From NCBI GenBank assembly GCA_964446955.1, contig CAYUQJ010000010.1, forward strand, positions 1 through 64,000: 64,000 nucleotides of DNA. The letters run 5' to 3'. The translations under genes were made by a program, and so were the position numbers. Source of the stretch: Leptolinea sp964446955 (lineage in GTDB: Bacteria > Chloroflexota > Anaerolineae > Anaerolineales > Anaerolineaceae). The notes beneath the pieces are model-generated. The model saw only the letters and a list, made by a program, of their open reading frames with translations, had not been told where the DNA came from and made no database searches. Of this stretch, positions 35,683-43,997 are shown piece by piece (the stretch's first letter is position 1; the number at the start of each line of letters is the position of its first letter).

Positions 35683-36093
35683 TTACGCTGGCTTTGAATT
35701 CTTGATGATGTCAAATGTGGTGTTTTTTAGTTTGGTCACCAGTTCCAATTGCGCTTCACACCAAAATTCGTGCAGCGGGCAATTGGGCGAAAGGGGGCAG
35801 ATCGATGGATTTAAGGTGCACTCATTCAATGCAAGGGGGCCATCAATGGCTTCAACAACATCCAGAATGGAGATCTTGTCGGGAGTGACAGCCAGTGACA
35901 CACCGCCGCGGGCGCCGCGAGATGTATGGATCAATCCGGCAATTGATAGTTGTGAAATTATTTTGGCAAGGAATGAAGGAGGAATTGCCTGTTCATCAGC
36001 GATCGTGCTGGTGGCCGCCCTTTGATTTGGCGGCAGTTTGGAAAGATATAGCATGGCGCGGAGTGCATAATCCGCTTGTTTCGTGATCTGCAT
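35683..36093 (-). CDS. Rrf2 family iron-sulfur transcription regulator
   Basis: The 136-residue protein has the Rrf2 winged helix (ITKQADYALRAMLYLS, the AIPPSFLAKIISQLSIAGLI recognition region, then SRGARGGVSLA wing). Three Cys at 92, 99 and 105 match the IscR-type cluster triad, so it can probably bind an iron-sulfur cluster. It is divergent from mscL across a 198-base spacer. It may regulate itself or nearby redox genes; its target is not shown by any clear palindrome. Confidence 0.88.
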   Translation of the reverse strand: MQITKQADYALRAMLYLSKLPPNQRAATSTIADEQAIPPSFLAKIISQLSIAGLIHTSRGARGGVSLAVTPDKISILDVVEAIDGPLALNECTLNPSICPLSPNCPLHEFWCEAQLELVTKLKNTTFDIIKNSKPA

Positions 36094-36232
36094 GGTTATG
36101 TCCTTCGATAATCAATTATTAATTTTCAGACAAACTTACTCCGATTGAAGTGTAAACGCAACTAAAAAAACCGGCAAGTGATATCCATCATCGCTTTCAA
36201 TGACAAATAACGAAAGTTTGGTGAAGACGACA

Positions 36233-36260
36233 TTTGATTTTAATCGGTAATCACTATAAT
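36233..36260 (+). promoter_or_regulatory. Sigma70-type promoter for mscL
   Basis: TTTGAT (36233-36238) and TATAAT (36255-36260) are 16 bases apart and lie 31 bases before the mscL ATG. Confidence 0.5.
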
Positions 36261-36291
36261 TAAGGAAAATGCCAACTATTTGGAGGGCGGT

Positions 36292-36720
36292 ATGATAGAA
36301 GAATTCAAGAAATTTATCATGAGGGGAAATGTATTAGACCTGGCGGTTGGAATAATCATCGGCGGGGCGTTTGGTCAGATTGTGTCGTCGCTGGTGGATG
36401 ACATCATCATGCCACCAGTCGGATTATTGCTCGGCAAGGTTGATTTTTCCAACCTGTTCCTTTCACTGGATGGAAACGCGTACGCGTCATTGGCCGCGGC
36501 AAAGGAAGCCGGAGCCGCCACATTGAATTACGGCCTGTTCATTAATACGTTGATCAATTTCCTGATCGTTGCGTTTGCCATATTCCTGCTCATCAAACAG
36601 GTCAATCGGATCCAGAAACCCGTTGAACCGGAAGCTCCCGCGACCAAAACCTGCCCCTATTGCCAGACGGAAATCCCGGTAAAGGCAACCCGCTGCCCGC
36701 ACTGCACATCCCAGTTGTAA
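36292..36720 (+). CDS. mscL: Large-conductance mechanosensitive channel with zinc-ribbon tail
   Basis: ATG 36292 follows ggagggcgg. The channel part (residues 1-107) is typical: N-terminal amphipathic helix (MIEEFKKFIMRGNVLDLAVG), pore helix with the Gly/Ala packing, periplasmic loop, and second helix (FINTLINFLIVAFAIFLLIKQVNR). It opens at high membrane tension to release solutes. The last 35 residues replace the usual C-terminal helix with two Cys pairs (CPYCQTEIP and CPHCTSQL), a predicted zinc ribbon in the cytoplasm. This tail is unusual compared with the E. coli protein. Confidence 0.93.
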   Translation: MIEEFKKFIMRGNVLDLAVGIIIGGAFGQIVSSLVDDIIMPPVGLLLGKVDFSNLFLSLDGNAYASLAAAKEAGAATLNYGLFINTLINFLIVAFAIFLLIKQVNRIQKPVEPEAPATKTCPYCQTEIPVKATRCPHCTSQL

Positions 36721-36817
36721 GAAAACCTCAAACAGTTACTTTCACCTGCCGGTATTGATACCCGGCAGGATTATTTGCGTATGTAAGTGTAATCATCAAT
36801 AGCAAAGGAGACATGTA

Positions 36818-37147
36818 ATGGCAGATATTTGGGTAACCACGGCCTTTGGGTTTGAAGGCTACAAAACAACCCGACATCTGGGTGTGGTACGCGGGATAAC
36901 CGTCCGCTCACGCAGTATGCTGGGGAATATCGCCGGCAGCATCCAGACGATTTTCGGCGGAAATATCAGCATCTACACGGAATTGTGCGAACATGCCCGG
37001 GCGGAAGCCTTCGAACTGATGGTGCAGCATGCCCGCGCCATGGGCGCCAACGCCATCATTGGCATGCGTTATGACGCCAATGATGTGATGGAAGGCGTGA
37101 CGGAAGTGCTGGCTTATGGAACGGCCGTCGTCATCGAGACTGCCTGA
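36818..37147 (+). CDS. ybjQ: YbjQ/UPF0145 family protein
   Basis: The 109-residue protein matches the YbjQ family: an opening strand (VTTAFGFEGYKTTRHLGVV), then TVRSRSMLGNIAGSIQTIFG, a central helix (ARAEAFELMVQHARAMGANA) and the end strand (IIGMRYDANDV). The family forms a pentamer similar to dodecin-like or metal-binding domains; function is not established. aaaggag precedes the ATG. Confidence 0.88.
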   Translation: MADIWVTTAFGFEGYKTTRHLGVVRGITVRSRSMLGNIAGSIQTIFGGNISIYTELCEHARAEAFELMVQHARAMGANAIIGMRYDANDVMEGVTEVLAYGTAVVIETA

Positions 37148-37255
37148 TCCACGCCAAATAGGGTAAAATTTTCCTCTACAGATACGAAACAATTAAAAAT
37201 CACTTTGGAGCGAACCAACCGCTCCTTTTTTATCTGTAAGAGGAGTAACCGCACG

Positions 37256-38092
37256 ATGAATCCAAAACGAAAACAGATCCTTCTGACGAATGATGACAGC
37301 ATCAAATCCCCCGGATTGTGGGCGGCCGCTGAAGCGCTTTCCACGCTGGGTTTTGTGACCATTGTCGCGCCACGGGAGCAGGCCAGCGGTATGGGGCGCA
37401 GCATGCCTTCCACCTCTGATGGCAAGATCACCACCACGGAATTGCACATTGGGGAACAGGTATGGGAAGTTTACGCCGTGGGCGGAACGCCAACCCAGAC
37501 CGTTCAGCACGCGATCCTCGAGATCATGGACGTTAAACCGGACCTGGTGGTTTCGGGCATCAACTACGGCGAGAACCTGGCGTCCGATCTGACCTCGTCC
37601 GGCACGTTTGGTGCCGCGCTCGAAGCGGCTTCGCTCGGTATTCCGGCGCTGGCGACCAGCCTGCAATTGAAGAACGTGGTGGAAGATTACCTGAGCCATT
37701 CCACCGATTTCGATTTTTCGGCCGCCGCGCACTTTACACGACTCGTGGCAAATTTCATGCTGAATCAAACCCTGCCGGATGATCTCAATTTGATGAATCT
37801 GGTGATCCCCCACGATGCCACGCTAAACACACCGGTGCGGATTACGCGGCAGTCAAAAAAACGCTATTTCATCCCCTACTCAAAGCGTGACAGCCAGACA
37901 TGGGATGATAACAGCAAACTGGCCGGTTTCACCACCGTCGCGGAAGATGATATCGACCCGGGCACCGATGTGCACGCCATGGTGGTGGACAAGGTGGTGT
38001 CGGTCACCCCGCTGAGCCTGGACATGACAGCGCGGGTCAGCCTGCCCGATCTGGATAAGGACCTTCACCGCTCGTTTGAAGGGCTTGTGTAG
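37256..38092 (+). CDS. surE: 5'/3'-nucleotidase SurE
   Basis: ATG 37256 follows aagaggag. The 278-residue protein has the SurE metal motif near its start (ILLTNDDSIKSPGLWAA), Ser in QASGMGRSM, and Asn in SGINYGENL, followed by GTFGAALEAASLG. It removes phosphate from nucleoside monophosphates and is tied to stress survival. The C-terminal part is close to the family's normal length. GC-rich codon use fits the chromosome. Confidence 0.93.
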   Translation: MNPKRKQILLTNDDSIKSPGLWAAAEALSTLGFVTIVAPREQASGMGRSMPSTSDGKITTTELHIGEQVWEVYAVGGTPTQTVQHAILEIMDVKPDLVVSGINYGENLASDLTSSGTFGAALEAASLGIPALATSLQLKNVVEDYLSHSTDFDFSAAAHFTRLVANFMLNQTLPDDLNLMNLVIPHDATLNTPVRITRQSKKRYFIPYSKRDSQTWDDNSKLAGFTTVAEDDIDPGTDVHAMVVDKVVSVTPLSLDMTARVSLPDLDKDLHRSFEGLV

Positions 38093-38242
38093 CCAGAGAC
38101 GGCGGTTGAGCGGGCGCTCCGTTTTCTGTACCTGTACGGCAAAAAACACCTTGCTGCACTAACGCAGGCTCAGCCAGCGGGTGATATGTTTTTTAGATTA
38201 AAAAAGGACGCACTCAAAAGTGAGAATGTTTTCTGATGGTTG

Positions 38243-38455
38243 CTATTTTCCATAGGTTCCATCTTTTTTTATTTCACTGATGATCTCATCAAGTTTTTTC
38301 TTACCGAGAATATCATTTCGGTCAATTGTATAGTTGCCATAACCTTCTGAAAATTGTGTCAGAAACCGGACTGCATTCACTACACCAAGCTCTCTGTACA
38401 ATAGCTTGATTGCCTGTTGGTTGATTTCCATAAGTGGTCTAACATCTGTGATCAT
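38243..38455 (-). CDS. Small protein, probable antitoxin of the PIN pair
   Basis: The 70-residue protein (IKLLYRELGVVNAVRFLTQF, then SEGYGNYTIDRNDILG) is a helical protein of a type often found next to PIN genes in Chloroflexota and cyanobacteria. Its ATG overlaps the PIN stop (ATGA, 4 bases), so it is translationally coupled and lies downstream of the toxin gene. The antitoxin role is inferred from this pairing. Confidence 0.6.
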   Translation of the reverse strand: MITDVRPLMEINQQAIKLLYRELGVVNAVRFLTQFSEGYGNYTIDRNDILGKKKLDEIISEIKKDGTYGK

Positions 38456-38892
38456 TTTTCGATCTCCTGAACCAGTTCCATCGGGTTCAATACCTTTATT
38501 GACAGATTACTTACCCGTTTTATGCTGCGAAGTATCCCGTCATCAACGGTGCAAAAATAATCCACCTTTCCTTTTTCTGCCAGCACCAGATGCAAAGCAT
38601 CCATCGCCTTTAGTCCTTGCGTGATAAATTCTGAAGCCCTCTTCTTATCATTTTCGTCCACTTGTATGAATTCTTTTGCAAGAGCCAGCACGGCATTGGT
38701 ATGTTCGAACCGGATTGGAAGGGTGATCTGTCTGCTTTCATACAACAGGGCATCAGATGATACCAGGTCCATGTGCCCCAGCACACAAAGTGAAATCAGA
38801 CCCAGCACGGCTTCCGCTTCCATCTTGATGCGGATCTGGTTCGGGGTATCAAGCGGCCTTTGGATGGCACACATATCGATGTAAACCTTCAT
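38452..38892 (-). CDS. PIN domain ribonuclease (VapC-like toxin)
   Basis: The 146-residue protein has the PIN acidic residues: Asp6 in VYIDMCAIQRPLD, Glu near residue 28 (KMEAEAVLG), Asp in AMDALHLVLAEKGKVD and the final CTVDDGIL. Such proteins cut RNA with Mg. ATG 38892 begins the domain; a second ATG at 38913 is an alternative. It lies directly next to a detached Rhs core copy and shares its strand. The coupled downstream gene is the likely antitoxin, the reverse of the usual VapBC order. Confidence 0.75.
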   Translation of the reverse strand: MKVYIDMCAIQRPLDTPNQIRIKMEAEAVLGLISLCVLGHMDLVSSDALLYESRQITLPIRFEHTNAVLALAKEFIQVDENDKKRASEFITQGLKAMDALHLVLAEKGKVDYFCTVDDGILRSIKRVSNLSIKVLNPMELVQEIEK

Positions 38893-38935
38893 ATTTGTTA
38901 TTGTAGCATGCATCCTATTCGCGTTTCGACGGTCG

Positions 38936-39166
38936 TTATTCAACGATCGAACAATTAACAACTTGCCGGGTGTACGCCTTCCCCGGCTCGGGGATGATGC
39001 TGTCGGCCTGGGTGAAGTGTCCCGTCTGCGGGTCATAGAACCGCGCGACATAGTAGTCCAGTCCCAGTTCGGCCTGGGCGAGCTGGCCGAGCCAGTCGAA
39101 GTCGGCGGATGATCCGTAAGAAAACAAAGACTCCCCTCTCACCCCTCCCCGCCTCTTACGGTACAA
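38936..39166 (-). pseudogene. Detached Rhs core copy on the minus strand
   Basis: On the minus strand the text GQLAQAELGLDYYVARFYDP through IIPEPGKAYTR is the same core end as in the 1-11.8 kb array, about 27 kb away and in the opposite direction. It breaks at the same GKAY boundary, after which the frame continues as QVVNCSIVE and stops. No tip follows; the PIN pair comes next. It has no plausible start and is a remnant or a transposed piece. Confidence 0.8.
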
Positions 39167-39177
39167 TACTTTTAACT

Positions 39178-40614
39178 ATGCCAAAACCGACCACCCAGTT
39201 CGTCTGCCAGCAATGCGGACGCACGTCACCCGTATCCTACGGCCGCTGCCCCTCTTGCAATGCCTGGGGCAGTATGGTCGAAGAACAAATTGCGCCGCCT
39301 CCATCCTCCCCGTCGGGAAGATCGCGCGGGTTCGCGTCACAATCCCACCCCGTTCGCCTGGATGAGATCAGCGGTGACGCGGAAGAACGCCTGGACACAC
39401 CCATCTCTGAATTTGCCCGTGTTCTGGGCGGCGGTGTGGTACCCGGGTCGATCATTCTGGTGGGCGGCGACCCCGGGATCGGCAAGTCAACGCTTTTGCT
39501 GCAACTGGCCATGGAGATTTCATCCCCCCTCAACGGTGCCCACCTGGTGTTGTATGTCTCCGGTGAAGAATCAGAACGGCAGATCAAGATGCGCGCATTA
39601 CGTCTGCTCCGTCCTGAGAACGGCGAAGTCCTCACGGAGCTGCCGCAAAACCTGCTGCTGGTAACCGAAACCAACCTGGAAACCATCCTGTCGCACATCG
39701 AACAGGCAAAACCCGAACTGGTGATCATCGATTCGATCCAGACGGTCACCCTTCCAGAATTCAGTTCATCAGCCGGGTCGGTGTCACAGGTGCGCGAATC
39801 GGCTTCACGGCTGCGCGAACTGGCAAAATCGACCGGTATAGCCGTATTTGTCATCGGGCACGTCACCAAGGAAGGCGTGATTGCCGGGCCGCGCGTGCTG
39901 GAGCACATTGTGGATACTGTCCTCTACCTGGAGGGCGACCGCTACCAGTCCTACCGCCTGCTGCGATCAGTCAAGAACCGCTTTGGCGCCACGTCGGAGG
40001 TTGGTGTGTTCGAGATGCGTGACCGTGGTATGGTGGAAGTGACCAATCCGTCCGAAGCTTTCCTGGCGGAACGCCTGGTCAACACGCCGGGATCGGCCAT
40101 CGCGGTGACCATGGAAGGCACCCGTCCGCTGCTGGTGGAGATCCAGGGATTGACCACCCGCACAAACTTCGGCAATCCGCGCCGCACCTCCAATGGGCTG
40201 GACATGAACCGTCTGCTGCTCAACGCCGCCGTTCTTACCCGGCGGGCGGGCGTCAACCTGAGCGAGCAGGACGTATTCGCCAACGTAGTCGGTGGTCTCA
40301 CGGTGGAAGAACCGGCGGCCGACCTCGCCATGTCGGCGGCTATTGCCTCATCACTGCGCGATATACCGGTGAAGGCAGACCTTGTGCTTATCGGCGAGAT
40401 CGGGCTTTCCGGCGAACTACGCTGGGTGAGCCAGATGATCCCCCGGCTGCGTGAAGCCGCCAAGCTCGGGTTCAAATCGGCTGTCATCCCGCGGCGCACC
40501 TCACACGCCGAAGCCCTGCCGGAAGGCATCAGGGTCATGGAAGCCCGTTCTCTGCAGGAAGCTCTGCGGTTATCATTAATCGAACCAGATTCAGCTCATC
40601 CGAAAGGAAAGTGA
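39178..40614 (+). CDS. radA: DNA repair protein RadA
   Basis: The 478-residue protein has the four-Cys zinc finger at its start (FVCQQCGRTS and GRCPSCNAW), the Walker A motif GDPGIGKST, Walker B (LVIIDSIQTV), the RadA-specific KNRFG motif, and a C-terminal Lon-like domain with ALPEGIRVMEA. RadA drives branch migration in recombination. ATG 39178 is used because the zinc finger starts there; tacaat at 39162-39167 may be its -10. The next two genes follow closely. Confidence 0.95.
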   Translation: MPKPTTQFVCQQCGRTSPVSYGRCPSCNAWGSMVEEQIAPPPSSPSGRSRGFASQSHPVRLDEISGDAEERLDTPISEFARVLGGGVVPGSIILVGGDPGIGKSTLLLQLAMEISSPLNGAHLVLYVSGEESERQIKMRALRLLRPENGEVLTELPQNLLLVTETNLETILSHIEQAKPELVIIDSIQTVTLPEFSSSAGSVSQVRESASRLRELAKSTGIAVFVIGHVTKEGVIAGPRVLEHIVDTVLYLEGDRYQSYRLLRSVKNRFGATSEVGVFEMRDRGMVEVTNPSEAFLAERLVNTPGSAIAVTMEGTRPLLVEIQGLTTRTNFGNPRRTSNGLDMNRLLLNAAVLTRRAGVNLSEQDVFANVVGGLTVEEPAADLAMSAAIASSLRDIPVKADLVLIGEIGLSGELRWVSQMIPRLREAAKLGFKSAVIPRRTSHAEALPEGIRVMEARSLQEALRLSLIEPDSAHPKGK

Positions 40615-40616
40615 AC

Positions 40617-41120
40617 ATGAATCCCTTATTGAAACCCCTGTTGAATGTTCGAAAACACCACGCCATCGAACATGCCAGCCTCTCCATCATCCAATCCAAA
40701 CAACCCGGATTGCACCTGGCCGGTTATTCCGACCTCGGCGGATTCTGGATCATCGGTGATGTGGATACCGACAAAATGATGGCGGCCGTGGTGGAAGCCA
40801 TCTCCCGCCTGAAAGCCGGTGAAACCGCGCTCAGTATCCATCAGAACTGCGGAACCAATTTTGCCGCCTCGGGGCTGGTGGCTGGCAGTTTTGCCTGGCT
40901 GGGTATGCTGGGTACCGGTCGTTCCTTTAGGAAGCAACTCGACCGCTGGCCGATGATCGTCATGCTGGCCACCCTTGGCATCATCGTCTCGCAGCCACTG
41001 GGTCCATTCCTTCAGGCCAACGTTACAACCGATCCCAACATCGGTAATATTCGGGTCAAAGAGATTGTCATTTCCAAGCGCGGCGCGGTGAAAGCCCACC
41101 GTTTCAAGCTGGGGAGCTGA
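40617..41120 (+). CDS. DUF6391-type protein
   Basis: The 167-residue protein has a conserved H-H-A-I-E-H start (VRKHHAIEHASLSII), the loop GYSDLGGFWIIGDV, then ALSIHQNCGTNFAASG and one or two hydrophobic helices (residues about 86-96 and 110-125). This pattern fits the DUF6391 family of Chloroflexota and cyanobacteria, whose function is unknown. ATG 40617 follows gaaagga; a GTG at 40611 overlaps the radA stop. It lies between radA and holA. Confidence 0.7.
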   Translation: MNPLLKPLLNVRKHHAIEHASLSIIQSKQPGLHLAGYSDLGGFWIIGDVDTDKMMAAVVEAISRLKAGETALSIHQNCGTNFAASGLVAGSFAWLGMLGTGRSFRKQLDRWPMIVMLATLGIIVSQPLGPFLQANVTTDPNIGNIRVKEIVISKRGAVKAHRFKLGS

Positions 41121-41128
41121 AATTTCAC

Positions 41129-42160
41129 ATGCCTGCGCCGCATATCTTCTTTCTGCACGGCGATGACCCGGCGGGGCTGACCGAACGTCTCGACGCACTG
41201 TGTGCCGCGATGGGCGATCCGGCAATGGCCGACCTGAACCTGACCCGCCTTGACGGACGTACCTGCGGCGATAATGACATCCGCAACGCGGCCCTGGCCA
41301 TTCCCTTCCTTTCAGATCACCGGTTGGTGATCGTTAACAATCCGGCACTGGGAAAACTCTCCACCGATTCGCAGAAAGATCGGTTTACCGCCCTGCTGAA
41401 CGAGATTCCACCGACCACTCAACTTGTGCTGATCATCGCGGATGAATCAGCCTGGAAGAAGAACGCGAAGGGTTCCTGGGAAAAAAGCTGGAAGACCTTG
41501 AATTCCGGCCATTTCTTGATGAAATGGGCCAAAGACCACGCCGAGAAGGTCACGGAAGAGGGGTTTCATCTTCCAGACCAACGGGAAATGCCAGCCTGGA
41601 TCACCACGGAAGCCAAAAAACAGGGTGGACAGTTCACGTTACAGGCGGCTTCCGCCCTGGCGGACTTTACCGGTCCCGATACTCAGATCGCCCGGCAGGA
41701 GATCGCCAAGCTGCTTTCGTATGTCGATTATCAACGCGCAGTGACTGATGAGGATGTGTACCTGGTGTCAATATCTCAGAACCAGGCGACCGCTTTCCAG
41801 TTCAATGAAGCCGTGGCTGCCGGACAGAAGAGCCAGGGGCTACATCTACTTCACCAGTTGCTCGAAACCGACGAACCGCTGATGGTTTTCGGCAGCCTGG
41901 TCAGCCATTTCAGGCGGTTGTTACTCATCAAGGAATCATTGCAGCACGGGGGAAACATGGAATCCATCCGCAAGGATTTCGGACTATTTGGCCGCAACGC
42001 CGAAAAAGCTGTACAGCAATGCCGCCGTTTCAGCCTGGAGGAATTGAAAGCAGCGTTCCTCCGCCTGTCCGAGCTTGACTTTGAGATCAAGAACGGCATC
42101 ACGCCCGCCGACCTGGCGCTCGAGCTGTTCCTGATGGAGTTGAAAGCGTCTAAAACTTAA
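41129..42160 (+). CDS. holA: DNA polymerase III subunit delta
   Basis: The 343-residue protein has the HolA layout: N-terminal domain with FFLHGDDPAGLTERL, strand RLVIVNNPAL, helix cluster ELVLIIADESAWKK, and the C-terminal helical domain with ARQEIAKLLSY, MVFGSLVSHFRRLL and LRLSELDFEIKNG. Delta opens the sliding clamp in the clamp loader. Its stop overlaps the convergent galE by 11 bases. The clamp gene dnaN is in the same window. Confidence 0.9.
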   Translation: MPAPHIFFLHGDDPAGLTERLDALCAAMGDPAMADLNLTRLDGRTCGDNDIRNAALAIPFLSDHRLVIVNNPALGKLSTDSQKDRFTALLNEIPPTTQLVLIIADESAWKKNAKGSWEKSWKTLNSGHFLMKWAKDHAEKVTEEGFHLPDQREMPAWITTEAKKQGGQFTLQAASALADFTGPDTQIARQEIAKLLSYVDYQRAVTDEDVYLVSISQNQATAFQFNEAVAAGQKSQGLHLLHQLLETDEPLMVFGSLVSHFRRLLLIKESLQHGGNMESIRKDFGLFGRNAEKAVQQCRRFSLEELKAAFLRLSELDFEIKNGITPADLALELFLMELKASKT

Positions 42161-43160
42161 GGATCGTTTCGCGAACCTCTCCCCACATCAGGGCATCTTC
42201 AATGCCCTTTTCAATCGGAAAATCCGTTTTCCATTTCAATAAACGCAGTGCTTTATCGGCATTGGTGTATGAACCGGCAATGTCGCCCGGTCTAGGGCCG
42301 GTCTCGCGCTTGTTGATGGTCTTGCCATAGACTTTCTCAAAGGCAGAAACCAACTCCTTCACGGTCACACCGTTGCCCGTCCCCAGGTTGATCACCAGGT
42401 AATTATCAACCGGATTTCCAGCCCGCTCGAACACACCGTCAAAATCAGTCACCGCGTTGACATGTGCCCGCGCCAGATCCCATACGTGAATAAAATCTCG
42501 GATCCCGCTGCCGTCGCGTGTGGGCCAATCTGTACCGGTGATGTCGAAGGTTGCCTGCTTTCCTAGAGCGGTATCCACCAGTTTTCCCAGCACATGGGTG
42601 GGCTCCTTCACATGGATACCAGAGCGCATCTTCGGGTCCGCGCCTATGGGGTTGAAGTAACGCAGAGCGATACCTTTCATGCCATAAGCCGTGCAAAAAT
42701 CCTTGAGGATCATTTCCATCATGTATTTGGTGCGGGCATACGGACTGGTGGCTTTCAGCGGCGATTCCTCGTTCACCATAAATCCGGGAACCACATCATA
42801 GATCGAGGCGGAAGAACTGAACACCAACCGTGGATACCCCAGATCAGACAACGTCTTGAACAATTCCAACGATTTGGACACATTATCTGTGTAATATTCA
42901 TACGGTTGGCTGACCGATTCCGGCACCACGATCAACGCCGCGCAATGCACTGTGGCCTGAATATCCGGGTGTTCCCGGAAAACTTTTTCCAGTGCCTCCC
43001 TGTCGGCAATATCCGCGTGGTAGAAGATCCGTCCGCGGGTGAATTCCTCGCGTCCGGTTATCAGCGAATCAAGAATGACCGGTGTATGCCCGGTATCTTC
43101 CAGTGCTGAACAAATGGTGCTGCCAATGTATCCGGCGCCGCCGGTAATGAGAAATTTCAT
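42150..43160 (-). CDS. galE: UDP-glucose 4-epimerase
   Basis: The 336-residue extended SDR enzyme interconverts UDP-glucose and UDP-galactose. The NAD loop GGAGYIGS is at residues 7-14, the Ser in FSSSASIY and the catalytic YARTK follow, then RYFNPIGAD. It completes the Leloir pathway with galT and galK, which lie 2.4 kb away on the opposite strand. The split arrangement, with a candidate origin between, is unusual. Confidence 0.94.
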   Translation of the reverse strand: MKFLITGGAGYIGSTICSALEDTGHTPVILDSLITGREEFTRGRIFYHADIADREALEKVFREHPDIQATVHCAALIVVPESVSQPYEYYTDNVSKSLELFKTLSDLGYPRLVFSSSASIYDVVPGFMVNEESPLKATSPYARTKYMMEMILKDFCTAYGMKGIALRYFNPIGADPKMRSGIHVKEPTHVLGKLVDTALGKQATFDITGTDWPTRDGSGIRDFIHVWDLARAHVNAVTDFDGVFERAGNPVDNYLVINLGTGNGVTVKELVSAFEKVYGKTINKRETGPRPGDIAGSYTNADKALRLLKWKTDFPIEKGIEDALMWGEVRETILKF

Positions 43161-43313
43161 GGTGTCCTCTGTGAGTATGTTTTACTGTTACCAGACCGAT
43201 TATAACCCTACCCGTAGTGTCATTCTTTTCCTTCCGGTTTGTTTTCTTTGGAATATCCACAGGTTTTGCCTGTAAAATGAACATCACATCATTAAAAAGA
43301 TTGAGGTTTCAAC

Positions 43314-43952
43314 ATGTACATAGCGATCGAAGGCGTGATCGGAGTCGGCAAGACTACCCTGGCGCGGTTGCTTCAACCATCTTTCAAAGCCGGGTTGCTG
43401 CTGGAAGTCTTTGAGGAAAATCCCTTCCTGAGCGATTTTTACAGCGACCGCGAACGTTACGCGTTCCAAACCCAGATATTCTTCCTCCTCAGCCGCTACC
43501 GCCAGCAGAACAGCAACGTGCCCCGCCTGCTGGCAGAAAATGAAAGCCTGATCAGCGATTACACATTCGAAAAGGATTCCCTGTTCGCCCGCATCAATCT
43601 GAAAGGTGATGAACTGGAGATGTACCATCGGGTGCACGAAGCTCTGGCGGAAAAAGTCCCAACACCAGACCTGCTGGTCTATTTGCGGGCCAGTATAGAC
43701 ACCATCATGCAACGTATCGCCCTGCGAGACCGATCGTATGAACGTCAAATAGAACGTTCCTACTTACAGCAGCTTTCCGACGCTTATGAGGAATTCCTTT
43801 CACACGCATCCCGTCTTCCTTACCCGGTATTGGTCATAGACACTGAAAACACCGATTACATTCGTTCAGCCGAAGAATTAAAAGAGATCGAGAACCGCGT
43901 CCGGCAGGCATTACAGCTCAGCCCGTTTCAACCGACCCTGCCCATATCCTGA
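43314..43952 (+). CDS. Deoxynucleoside kinase
   Basis: The 212-residue enzyme phosphorylates deoxynucleosides. The P-loop is GVIGVGKTT, the substrate Glu lies in EVFEENPFL, and the Arg-rich lid is RIALRDRSYERQIERSY. The usual D-R-S substrate motif reads SDYTFEKD here, unlike the second kinase at 48230-48874, so its nucleoside preference may differ. The ATG lies close to the divergent galE. It is one of two paralogues flanking the gal genes and the candidate origin. Confidence 0.9.
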   Translation: MYIAIEGVIGVGKTTLARLLQPSFKAGLLLEVFEENPFLSDFYSDRERYAFQTQIFFLLSRYRQQNSNVPRLLAENESLISDYTFEKDSLFARINLKGDELEMYHRVHEALAEKVPTPDLLVYLRASIDTIMQRIALRDRSYERQIERSYLQQLSDAYEEFLSHASRLPYPVLVIDTENTDYIRSAEELKEIENRVRQALQLSPFQPTLPIS

Positions 43953-43997
43953 GCGGATCATTCAGCTTTGTTATAATTTTCCGGGAAGGATTAGCGC

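Noticed and set aside
37193..37813. Minus-strand open frame opposite surE
   Set aside because: Shadow of a gene with all SurE motifs; no family in the opposite frame.
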